From assembly GCA_023229575.1 (NCBI GenBank), contig JALNYZ010000043.1, positions 1 through 31,152 of the forward strand: a stretch of 31,152 nucleotides of DNA. The letters are read 5' to 3'. The DNA comes from Prolixibacteraceae bacterium (GTDB taxonomy: Bacteria > Bacteroidota > Bacteroidia > Bacteroidales > Prolixibacteraceae). Shown here piece after piece: positions 23,022-30,112 of the stretch. The notes beneath the pieces are model-generated. The model was given only the letters and a program-made list of their open reading frames with translations, was not told the DNA's origin and searched no databases. Position numbers and translations under genes: made by a program. Within the stretch, counting starts at the first letter, position 1. Each line of letters opens with the position of its first letter.

Positions 23022-23064
23022 CTCTGTGCAACTCTGTGTTACCTCCTGGTGTTTCTCTGTGTAA
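23022..23064. repeat. CTCTGTG repeat, right arm (copy 2)
   Basis: CTCTGTGCAA, CTCTGTGTTA, a CCTCCTGGTG spacer, then TTCTCTGTGTAA. The last 30 nt match 9151-9180 in reverse complement with a single mismatch, which shows this is a dispersed element and not simple local slippage. Confidence 0.85.
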
Positions 23065-23111
23065 TATTTAATGGCAACCAAATCAAGATCCAAAATCGAA
23101 AATTATTTTTC

Positions 23112-23119
23112 TAACTTTG
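23112..23119 (+). promoter_or_regulatory. -7 element (TAACTTTG) of DUF1080 gene
   Basis: Exact TAnnTTTG match 40 nt before the start codon, giving a leader of about 35 nt. No clear -33 TTG at the expected spacing. Confidence 0.45.
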
Positions 23120-23159
23120 GCTCAAGATCTATTAACAATACAAATTTAAATCAACTCAC

Positions 23160-24176
23160 ATGTTAAAGAAATTAAGTCTGATCGGGGCAGTGATGCTGTT
23201 GCTCTCCATCCCGAACGTTACCAAAGCCATTGATTCTGTTAAACCATTCTTAGGCCGTTGGGCGCTCTTCCTTCCCGGTGGTGCCGGCTGGCTGGAGGTT
23301 AAACAGATGGACGGATACCTGGATGCAAGTTTGCTCTGGTATGGCGGAAGCGTAGAACCTGTTACCAGCGTTTACATGGAAGGACAAACGCTTGTCGTTA
23401 CCCGTACCCGCAACTTTGTTAGGGCCACTAATGCTACCGGAGCGGCGACCCGCACCCACATTGTCAACACACAATTTCGTTTCAGCTTTTTTGCCGACCA
23501 ACTTGTAGGAGAAGAGACCACCCCCGAAAAAGATAGCAGCTCAACCACCATGCGTTTCACAGGAAAGAAAATCCCTGATGTGCCTGCGGCCCCAGATCTC
23601 ACCAAACTGGTTTACGGGAAGCCTGTCAAACTGCTCAACGGTAAAGACCTCACCGGCTGGAAATTATTGGAACCGAACAAAGTAAGTGGGTGGTCCTTTG
23701 TGGATGGCGTCCTTGTGAATGATCCAGCCCAAAAAGAGGGTCAACCTCATATCCAATATGGCAATCTCTGTACGGTGGATAAATACGAAGATTTCAACCT
23801 GAAACTTCAGGTCAATGTTCCGGAAGGGAGCAACAGTGGCGTCTACCTGCGTGGAATTTATGAGATTCAGGTAGTTGACAGTTATGGAAAACAACTGGAT
23901 CCGCACAACATGGGGGCTCTTTACAGCAGGATTACCCCATCCGAATCGGCCGAAAAGACGGCAGGAGTTTGGCAAGATATGGATATAACCCTTTGTGACA
24001 GGCACGTAACCGTGATTCTGAACGGCAAGACCATCATCAACAACCAACCCGTACTTGGCTGTACAGGAGGGGCCATCACACCAGATGAATTTATCCCGGG
24101 ACCAATCTACCTTCAGGGTGATCATGGCAAAGTTTTGTACCGGAATATTGAGATCAAGCCGATTTTGAAAAAATAA
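23160..24176 (+). CDS. Exported DUF1080 (3-keto-disaccharide hydrolase-like) protein
   Basis: A 338-residue protein with a signal peptide (about 1-23, ending VTKA). Residues 25-140 form a beta-rich module (GRWALFLPGGAGWLEVKQ). From about 160 the DUF1080 concanavalin-like lectin fold begins: KLLNGKDLTGWKLLE, then DFNLKLQVNVPEGSNSGVYL and DHGKVLYRNIEIKPI. DUF1080 domains are linked to 3-keto-glycoside hydrolysis and carbohydrate binding in Bacteroidota and Planctomycetota. It is most likely periplasmic. A hairpin terminator follows at 24199-24231, so it is separate from the next gene. Confidence 0.9.
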   Translation: MLKKLSLIGAVMLLLSIPNVTKAIDSVKPFLGRWALFLPGGAGWLEVKQMDGYLDASLLWYGGSVEPVTSVYMEGQTLVVTRTRNFVRATNATGAATRTHIVNTQFRFSFFADQLVGEETTPEKDSSSTTMRFTGKKIPDVPAAPDLTKLVYGKPVKLLNGKDLTGWKLLEPNKVSGWSFVDGVLVNDPAQKEGQPHIQYGNLCTVDKYEDFNLKLQVNVPEGSNSGVYLRGIYEIQVVDSYGKQLDPHNMGALYSRITPSESAEKTAGVWQDMDITLCDRHVTVILNGKTIINNQPVLGCTGGAITPDEFIPGPIYLQGDHGKVLYRNIEIKPILKK

Positions 24177-24198
24177 CCTCTATTCCATCCATGTAGAA

Positions 24199-24231
24199 GA
24201 AGCCGCCTCAAATGCAAAATGGGACGGCTTC
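24199..24231 (+). terminator. Hairpin terminator after DUF1080 gene
   Basis: GAAGCCG and CGGCTTC pair around a 19-nt loop, followed by CTTAATTTAT, 22 nt after the stop codon. Confidence 0.55.
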
Positions 24232-24287
24232 CTTAATTTATCGCTTCAATAAACTACCTTCGTAATAAGCAAAAATCAATATCCAAA

Positions 24288-25145
24288 ATGAGAGCAATTT
24301 CAATATTGGTAGTCGGGGTAATCCTTTTTATGACTCAGGTTTCTCCCGTTTCAGGAAAGAGCAAACAAGGAAACTCTTTCAACATCATGACCTACAATAT
24401 CCGGATGAACACCGCTGATGACGGCGTGAATGCCTGGCCTCTGCGAAAAGACAAAGTAGTCGGTTTGATCAAATTTCACCAGGCAGACATCTTTGGCGTG
24501 CAGGAGGCCCTTCTGGTGCAGATGAACGACCTGAGAACCAGCTTGCCTGAGTTTGATTCTTATGGCGTTGGCCGGGATGACGGGAAGGAGGCAGGCGAAT
24601 TTATGACCATTTTCTTCCGGAAAGATCGCTTCGATAGGTTGGATTCAGGTACGTTCTGGCTCAGTCCAACCCCCGGCAAACCTGGATTAGGCTGGGATGC
24701 CGCTTGCAACAGAACCTGCACCTGGATCAAATTCAAGGACAAATCATCGGGCAAGAAATTCTACCTGTTCAATACCCATTTCGACCATCGGGGGAAAGTG
24801 GCACGCGAAGAATCGGCGAAATTGATACTGAAATTCATGGGTGAGATCAACAAGGATCAATTACCAATGCTCCTTACCGGCGATTTCAACTCAACCAAAG
24901 AGGCGACTCCCATTCAGACCATACTGAAGGTTCTGTTTGATACCCGCGACAAATGCCAGACACCACCTTATGGCCCGCTCCATACCAGCGGAGGTTTTGC
25001 AGTGAAGGAGCCTCAACATACCATCGATTATATTTTTATCAACCAGAAAGTGAATGTCCTTCGCCATGGCGTATTGTCAGATTCTTCCGGATTGTACTAT
25101 CCTTCAGATCATCTGCCGGTTTTGGCGGAGGTGGAGGTACTTTAG
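24288..25145 (+). CDS. Exported endonuclease/exonuclease/phosphatase-fold protein
   Basis: A 285-residue protein with signal peptide (about 1-24). EEP-fold motifs in order: NIMTYNIRMNTADDGVNAW (Asn of the metal site), DIFGVQEALLVQ (catalytic Glu), NTHFDHRG, LTGDFNSTKEATPI (Asp/Asn pair) and SDHLPVLAEVEVL (the final Asp-His). All catalytic residues are present. Exported relatives in Bacteroidota are annotated as phosphodiesterases or nucleases; the substrate is unknown. It has its own short upstream region with a weak TACCTTCG. Confidence 0.92.
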   Translation: MRAISILVVGVILFMTQVSPVSGKSKQGNSFNIMTYNIRMNTADDGVNAWPLRKDKVVGLIKFHQADIFGVQEALLVQMNDLRTSLPEFDSYGVGRDDGKEAGEFMTIFFRKDRFDRLDSGTFWLSPTPGKPGLGWDAACNRTCTWIKFKDKSSGKKFYLFNTHFDHRGKVAREESAKLILKFMGEINKDQLPMLLTGDFNSTKEATPIQTILKVLFDTRDKCQTPPYGPLHTSGGFAVKEPQHTIDYIFINQKVNVLRHGVLSDSSGLYYPSDHLPVLAEVEVL

Positions 25146-25204
25146 CCTGCAAAGATCTAGAAATCAGAGTCCAAATATCCAAGATTCAATCGTAATCCAA
25201 GGAA

Positions 25205-25490
25205 TTGGAAGATCTTCATGATTCAGCGTTTGTTTCGCTAGATGACAGGGAAAAACAAATAACTCAGACACTGTCTGAGAATTCTCAGCTTCTGATTTCC
25301 GAGACAGTGTCCCGGAAATCCTTTGCCGATATCTTTCCACTCTCCTGGTCACACTACGTATTGCTAAGCCGGATTGAAAATAGGGAGGAACGTTCATTTT
25401 ACGAAATTGAATCTGCTCAGGGGAACTGGAGTGTCAGGGAACTGCAAAGGCAAATCAACAACTGACTGTTTGAACGGTTGATAATGCACT
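25205..25490 (+). pseudogene. YhcG/DUF1016 N-terminal domain remnant
   Basis: The open frame 25205-25465 (86 codons) contains SWSHYVLLSRIENREERSFY then WSVRELQRQINN, the core of the DUF1016 N-terminal DNA-binding domain. An in-frame TGA follows directly where relatives continue. Past it the same frame reads LFERL, which is how intact family members go on, so the TGA breaks a once longer gene. No C-terminal nuclease domain remains. It faces an intact but clearly different family member on the minus strand, its 3' end touching the other's 3' end. A 10-bp inverted repeat (25267-25311) lies inside it. Confidence 0.75.
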
Positions 25491-25501
25491 CGATAAGGCT
25501 T

Positions 25502-26512
25502 CTACCTGGTATTTTGCAACAAATCGGTAAGCTGGTCTTGTAAGGTTTGATTATCGGGCAGGTAGAGTTGGTATTTGCTTACAAATAACTGAGAGCTAAT
25601 GTTGTGCATGGCGTATTTAACCAACAAATCGTCTTTTTCTTTCGCCAGAACAATGCCAATGGGTGGGTTATCGCCTTCGGTGTTTTCTTCGTTTTCGAAG
25701 TAACCAAGGTACATATTCATTTGACCAACATCTTCGTAACCGGCTTCTTCTTTTTTTAGGTCAATCAATACAAAACACTTGAGAATACGGTGGTAAAATA
25801 CCAAATCAACATAGTGCGGACGGTTGCCAAGCATAATGCGGTACTGTCTGCCGATAAAGGCAAATCCTTTGCCCAGTTCAAGTAAAAAATATTGTAGATG
25901 TTCAATAATTCTTCTTTCAATCTCGGTTTCATTCAAATGGTAAGGTTCTGGAATTCGTAGAAATTCCAATATATATGGCTCTCTGATAAGGTCTTTCGGC
26001 TTTTCAACCATTTGCCCCTGTTTTGCCAATTTCAATATACCATCCCTGTCTTTTGAGACTGCCAAACGGAGGAAAAGTGACGCTTTCTTTTGTCTAATGA
26101 GTTCGGTAGTACTCCAATTTTCAAGCATTGTCTGACTGATGTAAAACGATCGTTCAATTGGATCATCAATTTTCAGTAATTCGACAAAATGGGTCCAGCT
26201 CAATTTGTGCGGAAGCTCCGCACTAATTGGATATACCGCATACAATTGCCTCATCCTGATAATATTACTCACACTAAAGCCTTTTCCAAAGGAAAGTGTC
26301 AAATCTTTTGAAAGATTAGGCAAAAGGGCTTTCCCGTATGCTGCTTTAATATAACCACCTTGTTCAAATTCAACAATGTATTGACCAATCTTCCAATACG
26401 TTTCCACCATGGATCTATTAACAGCCGCTACCGCATTCTTTTGTCCTTGAATATAGGTTTCAGAAATTTGGTGAATCAGCAGGTCATAATTTTTAATTTT
26501 AATTGTTTCCAT
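25502..26512 (-). CDS. YhcG-family (DUF1016) PDDEXK nuclease-domain protein
   Basis: A 336-residue protein. The DUF1016 N-terminal domain covers about 10-150 (KLSWTHFVELLKIDDPIERSF). The C-terminal restriction-endonuclease-like domain covers about 170-330, with HYVDLVFYHRILKCFVLIDL then KKEEAGYEDVGQMNMYLGYF, the Asp...Asp-x-Lys pattern of PDDEXK nucleases. Members often lie in restriction-modification or mobile regions, and their role is poorly known. Full length for the family. It marks the left border of the AT-rich accessory stretch of this window. Confidence 0.88.
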   Translation of the reverse strand: METIKIKNYDLLIHQISETYIQGQKNAVAAVNRSMVETYWKIGQYIVEFEQGGYIKAAYGKALLPNLSKDLTLSFGKGFSVSNIIRMRQLYAVYPISAELPHKLSWTHFVELLKIDDPIERSFYISQTMLENWSTTELIRQKKASLFLRLAVSKDRDGILKLAKQGQMVEKPKDLIREPYILEFLRIPEPYHLNETEIERRIIEHLQYFLLELGKGFAFIGRQYRIMLGNRPHYVDLVFYHRILKCFVLIDLKKEEAGYEDVGQMNMYLGYFENEENTEGDNPPIGIVLAKEKDDLLVKYAMHNISSQLFVSKYQLYLPDNQTLQDQLTDLLQNTR

Positions 26513-26796
26513 ACAATTCCTTTTTTCAGGTGGGTATATATTTTTTGGAAAACAGGAACATAGATTTTGTCAACTGACACCCTGTCAATAAGTGAGACAC
26601 CTTCCCACCTATTTTAAATAATAGGTATAACTTTCTGATATAATATAAATTAAATCAAAGTGCAACGGTGCGTTGCACAATTACAAGGTTTGGCCATCTC
26701 TCCGCAAAACGCTTCATGCATTTTATGTTACAGGGCGAAAACCCAGACATGTCTGGAAATTCCTCTTTTAAGTCGAATGATAATCGGTCAATAACC
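26513..26796. other. AT-rich gap with two palindromes
   Basis: No gene is seen. It contains GTGCAACG-GTG-CGTTGCAC (26660-26678) and the perfect palindrome CCAGACATGTCTGG (26743-26756). The latter serves best as a terminator for the CPBP gene. Confidence 0.5.
26743..26756 (-). terminator. Palindromic terminator downstream of CPBP gene
   Basis: CCAGACATGTCTGG is a 14-bp perfect palindrome followed on the minus strand by GTTTTCG, 40 nt after the CPBP stop codon. Confidence 0.4.
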
Positions 26797-27669
26797 TTAG
26801 CGCCCCAGCTTTCCTTCCTCTGAAATGCTTTCTTTCGATTCTATTTGATGAGTAGCAGCCTCCAGCGGATCAATTGGTTGGGGAAGCTTCCTAAAATTCA
26901 GCATACCCATTTTCCTGAGATACCACAATCCGGCAATAAACAACAGAACTCCAATAAAAAAAGCAGGAAAGCCTGGGGCATGCTTATCAGAATCATAAAG
27001 GAAAGCGATACTGTTGTTCGTTGCATGAATGGCAATGCACAAAATCAGTGACCGGGTCGAATAATACACAAACCCCAAAAACAAACCAATCAGAAACGCA
27101 TTAACGAACTGAGGGCCATTCATATGAAATAGTCCGAAAAAAAGAGCGGATAAAAATATTGCCATGACCGGACCGTACTTCCTAAGAAATGCTTCGAGAA
27201 CAATACCCCTCATAAGAATCTCTTCGAAAACAGGCGCAACGATTAATGCGGAAATCGTTAATGGATAGGGATTTCGCTTAAGATCAATCTCCAAAGAATC
27301 AAAATAATCGGTAAAAAGCTTTCCCATAGGGATTTTCTCAGCCAGAATTCCAATGGAATTTTGATACCACAAAAAATATCCGATTGTTACAACTAAAACC
27401 GACAGGAACCTTTTGTAATTGATGGTTCCCACAAAGCTAAGTTCAAAATCAGGTTCGTGCTTTCTCCTGATATCCCACAAAATAAGCCCCACAATCAAAC
27501 CCTGGCCAACCAAATCTTTCGCAATCAGGACAACAGACTCCAGAAAAATAGTGGTTGGTGTAGGAATGGCATACTTTAATACACCCAGGATGATTACGCC
27601 TAGAAAGATGTAGTAAAGCAAAAATCCAATAGCCCTTGAGGCTGATAATTCAAATTTGCTGGCACTCAT
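26797..27669 (-). CDS. CPBP-family intramembrane glutamic endopeptidase
   Basis: A 290-residue multi-pass membrane protein of the CAAX-protease/bacteriocin-processing (CPBP, Abi) family. Catalytic motifs: VAPVFEEILMRGIVLEAFL (Glu-Glu pair and Arg, near residue 146), FFGLFHMNG (His) and AIHATNNSIAF (late His/Asn). At least seven hydrophobic segments. Some family members process or give immunity to double-glycine bacteriocins. This copy lies on the same strand as, and 1.3 kb downstream of, a cluster of such peptides, so an accessory or self-protection role is plausible but inferred. Confidence 0.9.
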   Translation of the reverse strand: MSASKFELSASRAIGFLLYYIFLGVIILGVLKYAIPTPTTIFLESVVLIAKDLVGQGLIVGLILWDIRRKHEPDFELSFVGTINYKRFLSVLVVTIGYFLWYQNSIGILAEKIPMGKLFTDYFDSLEIDLKRNPYPLTISALIVAPVFEEILMRGIVLEAFLRKYGPVMAIFLSALFFGLFHMNGPQFVNAFLIGLFLGFVYYSTRSLILCIAIHATNNSIAFLYDSDKHAPGFPAFFIGVLLFIAGLWYLRKMGMLNFRKLPQPIDPLEAATHQIESKESISEEGKLGR

Positions 27670-27711
27670 TCTAAATCAAGTTACGTTGCCTGATTACTTC
27701 AATATTGTTCG

Positions 27712-27978
27712 CTAATTAAACCCATTTAAAGAATTACCAAATGGGCTCTTCCCTTTATAGTAAATAAGAAGTAGGATGAAGATAATGACAGATAAGATCA
27801 ATGTATTCCAGGTATACATGAAGATAGAAAGTCTATCAACCAATGATTTATAATAATAAATAATATTCTTTTGCTGCGAATCAAACAACATTTTGATTGC
27901 AGAATAGAAGATCAACAAGATCATAGCAAGTCCCATCGATGTGATGAATAACCTAAAATAAGACCAGAATTTTTTCAT
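27712..27978 (-). CDS. Small two-helix membrane protein
   Basis: An 88-residue protein with two hydrophobic segments (about 8-30 and 54-74, YTWNTLILSVIIFILLLIYY) and a polar loop between. It has no recognised domain. It starts 42 nt upstream of the CPBP gene on the same strand, so the two may form an operon. A broken second copy lies at 28606-28874. Size, topology and context resemble bacteriocin immunity proteins, but this is inference. Confidence 0.6.
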   Translation of the reverse strand: MKKFWSYFRLFITSMGLAMILLIFYSAIKMLFDSQQKNIIYYYKSLVDRLSIFMYTWNTLILSVIIFILLLIYYKGKSPFGNSLNGFN

Positions 27979-28108
27979 GTAGATATTATTCCTAATTCCT
28001 TTGTGAAGTATGGGGATCTATATCTTTCTTTATAACGGCTTTAGGATTGATTAATAGGACTAATTGGCTCATGCCAAGAGTCTTTTCACTAAAATACATT
28101 TCATAGAT

Positions 28109-28140
28109 GGGGGCTAATCTATACAATTAAGATTGCCCCC
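28109..28140 (-). terminator. Hairpin terminator after the 68-residue membrane protein gene
   Basis: GGGGGC-AATCT (with one bulged T) pairs with AGATTGCCCCC around a 9-nt loop, 100 nt downstream of the minus-strand stop at 28241. The stem is strong; no long T-run follows on the minus strand. Confidence 0.45.
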
Positions 28141-28240
28141 TCCACAAATAATCATCACTTTTTGGAAAAAGTTCTCAGTAAAATAAATATGCAGCAATAC
28201 CGCTACTGAGTTATGCGCTTTCACCAATAACTTGAACGTT

Positions 28241-28447
28241 TTACTTTTTTTTCCTAAATCTTATTAAATATAAAATGACAAAAAATAATGCTATGAACAC
28301 AAAGTCAATCATCTTTCCGGGAAGAATTTCCATTAACTTCTGAACACTAAATACATTAAATCCGAATTTAAGCAAGTACTCGGTAATTGTCAGAATTAAA
28401 AAGACAATTAGCAGATTTATTAAGAACTTTTGGATTAGTTTTTTCAT
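28241..28447 (-). CDS. Small membrane protein
   Basis: 68 residues, two hydrophobic helices (about 8-27 and 46-63) and a basic end (RFRKKK). The frame continues upstream to 28555, but AAAAGGGGC lies 4-12 nt before the ATG at 28447 and the residues before it look non-membrane and random, so I chose 28447. No family recognised. It sits between the peptide cluster and the CPBP gene, all on the minus strand. Confidence 0.55.
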   Translation of the reverse strand: MKKLIQKFLINLLIVFLILTITEYLLKFGFNVFSVQKLMEILPGKMIDFVFIALFFVILYLIRFRKKK

Positions 28448-28605
28448 TTGCCCCTTTTCTTTAAACAGATTCTCATACTTATGTTCACTAAAGTTAAGGT
28501 CTATAAAACATAAAATCAATGCCTCAAGAGCCGGAGAACTTGAATTTACCAGCATCGATGGTTAAAACATGTATTTGGTGGGATTACTTTAATATCCTTC
28601 GATAG

Positions 28606-28874
28606 TTAAAACCATTTCAAGTAATCACCTAATGGGCTCTTCCCTTTGTAGAAAATAAGAAAACCGCCAAAGATTATAATGGAAATGAGCAGTGAATTCC
28701 AAGAATAGATTTACTCAGATATCTTCATTATCCATGCCCTGAAAGAATAAACATACCCATCTTCTGAGGATCCAATAATGTGCCCATCATCGCTTTATAG
28801 ATTCTCAAAATCATAGTAACTCCTATTGAAGTCAAGAATAATCCGAAGTATGACAATATTAAATTCATCGTCAT
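28606..28874 (-). pseudogene. Broken paralogue of the 88-residue membrane protein
   Basis: Minus-strand reading begins SYFGLFLTSIGVTMILRIYK, parallel to SYFRLFITSMGLAMILLIFY of the 27712-27978 gene. It ends YSWNSLLISIIIFGGFLIF then YKGKSPLG, parallel to its C-terminus. The two parts are in different frames: one base seems lost near the middle, and an in-frame TAA sits just before YSWN. The rest of the alignment is continuous, so this is a recently decayed duplicate. The 3' flanks of both copies (GGGCTCTTCCCTTT on the plus strand) are also alike. Confidence 0.8.
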
Positions 28875-28883
28875 TTTTATGAA

Positions 28884-28917
28884 CTGGCAGCATTAGTTTC
28901 TTAAGAAATGCTGCCAG
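28884..28917 (-). terminator. Hairpin terminator of the lower peptide unit
   Basis: CTGGCAGCATT and AATGCTGCCAG are perfect 11-bp arms around a 12-nt loop that itself has symmetry (TTCTTAAGAA). It lies 62 nt after the stop of the 71-residue peptide gene. Confidence 0.6.
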
Positions 28918-28978
28918 CCATTTGTTTAATCTCAAACACCAATCAAAATAACCTGTTACTAATTAATTTTGAAACACT

Positions 28979-29194
28979 TTAATCAGATAATGCTTGATAG
29001 ATTTCATAAGCCAAGAGACCAGTGCCTATTGCGATAGCAGCACCTGTAGCAATTCCTGCTGTGCCCACAAGAATCCTTAAGCCAACTCGTCCAATTAATC
29101 CCCATGGAATTACTCCTCCATTAGTTACACTTAACTCTTCATCTGAAAGAACAACCAGATTGGATTTATCTAAAAAAATATGCAATTCATTCAT
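28979..29194 (-). CDS. Double-glycine-leader peptide precursor (71 residues)
   Basis: The leader is 27 residues ending LSDEELSVTNGG, a textbook double-glycine leader cut by C39 peptidase-containing ABC exporters. The predicted core is 44 residues, hydrophobic and glycine-rich (GTAGIATGAAIAIGTGLLAY), with a GxxxG motif (GIATG), as in pore-forming class II bacteriocins, and a short polar end. It is the last of three closely packed genes on the minus strand, 21 nt after the preceding short frame, and is followed by a strong hairpin. No exporter gene is visible in the window. Confidence 0.75.
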   Translation of the reverse strand: MNELHIFLDKSNLVVLSDEELSVTNGGVIPWGLIGRVGLRILVGTAGIATGAAIAIGTGLLAYEIYQALSD

Positions 29195-29215
29195 TTCATT
29201 TTGACTTTACTTAGG

Positions 29216-29305
29216 TTATATAATATGTTTAAGGACTACAAGTCCAATTATGAGGCCAACAATTAGGCCATACAAAAAGATCTTTTTTAATGGTAGTGGT
29301 TTCAT
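29216..29305 (-). CDS. Leaderless 29-residue hydrophobic peptide coupled to upstream precursor
   Basis: The short frame begins MKPLPLKKIFLYGLIVG and ends VVLKHII. Its ATG overlaps the TGA of the upstream peptide gene (ATGA), so translation is probably coupled. The sequence matches the core of the upstream peptide over 21 positions with 12 identities (K-F-G-G-L-I-G-V-V-L-H-I pattern) but has no double-glycine leader. It carries GLIVG and GLIIG (GxxxG). It could be the second chain of a two-peptide factor, an immunity peptide, or a duplicate that lost its leader. Confidence 0.55.
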   Translation of the reverse strand: MKPLPLKKIFLYGLIVGLIIGLVVLKHII

Positions 29306-29454
29306 CGCTTATCAAGTATATGATCTAAAACAACAACTCCGATAGCTAAACCTGTAGCTACACCCCAAATAAACACCTTTGCTAGTGGAATTGCAGCAAG
29401 AAACAGTAATCCTCCATCCACCTCAATCAACTCACTATACTCTAACTCTTTCAT
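29302..29454 (-). CDS. Double-glycine-leader peptide precursor (50 residues)
   Basis: Short 15-residue leader MKELEYSELIEVDGG, then a 35-residue core LLFLAAIPLAKVF...DHILDKR with GVATG and GLAIG (overlapping GxxxG motifs) and a charged end. The frame is open further upstream, but the MKEL start matches the other precursor at 30524-30685 and lies 24 nt after the near-identical 172-bp upstream repeat, as in that unit. First gene of a three-gene set with 29216-29305 and 28979-29194. Confidence 0.7.
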   Translation of the reverse strand: MKELEYSELIEVDGGLLFLAAIPLAKVFIWGVATGLAIGVVVLDHILDKR

Positions 29455-29478
29455 AACTAAAAATATAAATAATAATTT

Positions 29479-29650
29479 CCTACTCTGTTTCAAGGCTTTT
29501 CGGAATCTGCCTAAGCTTTGTGCACGTCACTCTATATAAAGTTACGGCATTTCACTCTCAAAAAGAAGTAGGGAAGGATTAATTTTTGCCTGTCAGAAAA
29601 AAAAATGAAAAACATACGCTTATTTCCATGTTCGGAGAGAACAGGAATTC
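29479..29650. repeat. 172-bp direct repeat, copy 1 (upstream of lower peptide unit)
   Basis: Matches 30709-30880 with nine substitutions and no gaps (about 95% identity), offset 1230 bp. It lies 24 bp upstream of the MKEL start of the peptide at 29302-29454. It contains ATGCCGTAACTTTATATAG on the minus strand, a possible weak -7 region. Likely a duplicated control region carried along with a peptide cassette. Confidence 0.9.
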
Positions 29651-29799
29651 TCAAAATATCAGAAGGAGAAATCACAGACAGGTGGAGACCTGTCCAAATT
29701 AAAATTATAGAATATGGCAGTATGTACTTCCTTCCACTTTTTCAGATGGAAGGAAGTAAAATAGTTTTAGGGAGTAACTCTATCCGACAACTGTTTTGA
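29605..29799 (+). CDS. Doubtful 64-residue ORF starting in the repeat
   Basis: Begins MKNIRLFPCSERTGIL inside the 172-bp repeat; the other copy has the same start but stops after 29 residues. It includes a 12-bp perfect inverted repeat (29725-29758), and its composition is not convincing. It may be a chance frame; I list it only because its N-terminus is conserved in both copies. Confidence 0.2.
   Translation: MKNIRLFPCSERTGILKISEGEITDRWRPVQIKIIEYGSMYFLPLFQMEGSKIVLGSNSIRQLF
29725..29758. repeat. 12-bp perfect inverted repeat
   Basis: TACTTCCTTCCA, 10-nt loop, TGGAAGGAAGTA. Upstream of the lower peptide unit (minus strand). A second smaller hairpin (GACAGGT-GGAG-ACCTGTC) lies at 29677-29694. 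Both could belong to a structured 5' leader of that transcript, or end a transcript coming from the upper unit. Confidence 0.5.
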
Positions 29800-29923
29800 C
29801 GATCTCCTCAATTTCATCGGCCCCTCGCTGGCGCTGATTTGCAATCAGTGCCCTTACAAATGCCTCCCCACTGGCGCGGCATGTGTCCCGAAGTAAACGG
29901 ACGAATTTAGCAATAAAGAACTT
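29780..29923 (-). pseudogene. Start-less 47-codon open stretch with protein-like composition
   Basis: Minus-strand frame KFFIAKFVRLLRDTCRASGE followed by a helical, charged stretch ending EEIVKTVVG. It is open between two stops but has no ATG/GTG/TTG at its beginning. Composition looks like the tail of a real protein. It overlaps the ATTTGCAAT palindrome at 29831-29851, and nearby frames are also broken. Probably a relic of an inserted element; family not recognised. Confidence 0.25.
29831..29851. repeat. GATTTGCAATC-type palindromic element
   Basis: GCGCTGATT-TGC-AATCAGTGC pairs over 9 bp with one G-T. This resembles the short ATTTGCAAT-centred palindromes that I associate with Bacteroidota intergenic DNA. 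Neighbouring hairpins CGCC-TTGA-GGCG (30008-30019) and CAATATC-CAT-GATATTG (30027-30043) make the stretch 29800-30112 a relic region without a clear gene. Confidence 0.5.
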
Positions 29924-30112
29924 TCATTTACATGCTGTATAAAAGCTGAAGGGGTTTCTGAAAGGGAATGAACCTTCGTTGACGACGTAAATGAGCAGCC
30001 AACAAACCGCCTTGAGGCGCTGTGGCCAATATCCATGATATTGAACGAGAAGAAAAAGGCTCAGAAAATGAGTCTGGTATGAATAACGGAGGCAGGGTTC
30101 TACAACGATAGG

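Noticed and set aside
25267..25311. GACACTGTCT / AGACAGTGTC inverted repeat as a regulatory site
   Set aside because: It lies inside the coding remnant of the broken YhcG gene, far from any promoter, and is probably incidental.
28448..28555. 36-residue N-terminal extension of the 68-residue membrane protein
   Set aside because: No ribosome-binding context at 28555, soluble random-looking residues, and a good purine-rich site just before ATG 28447.
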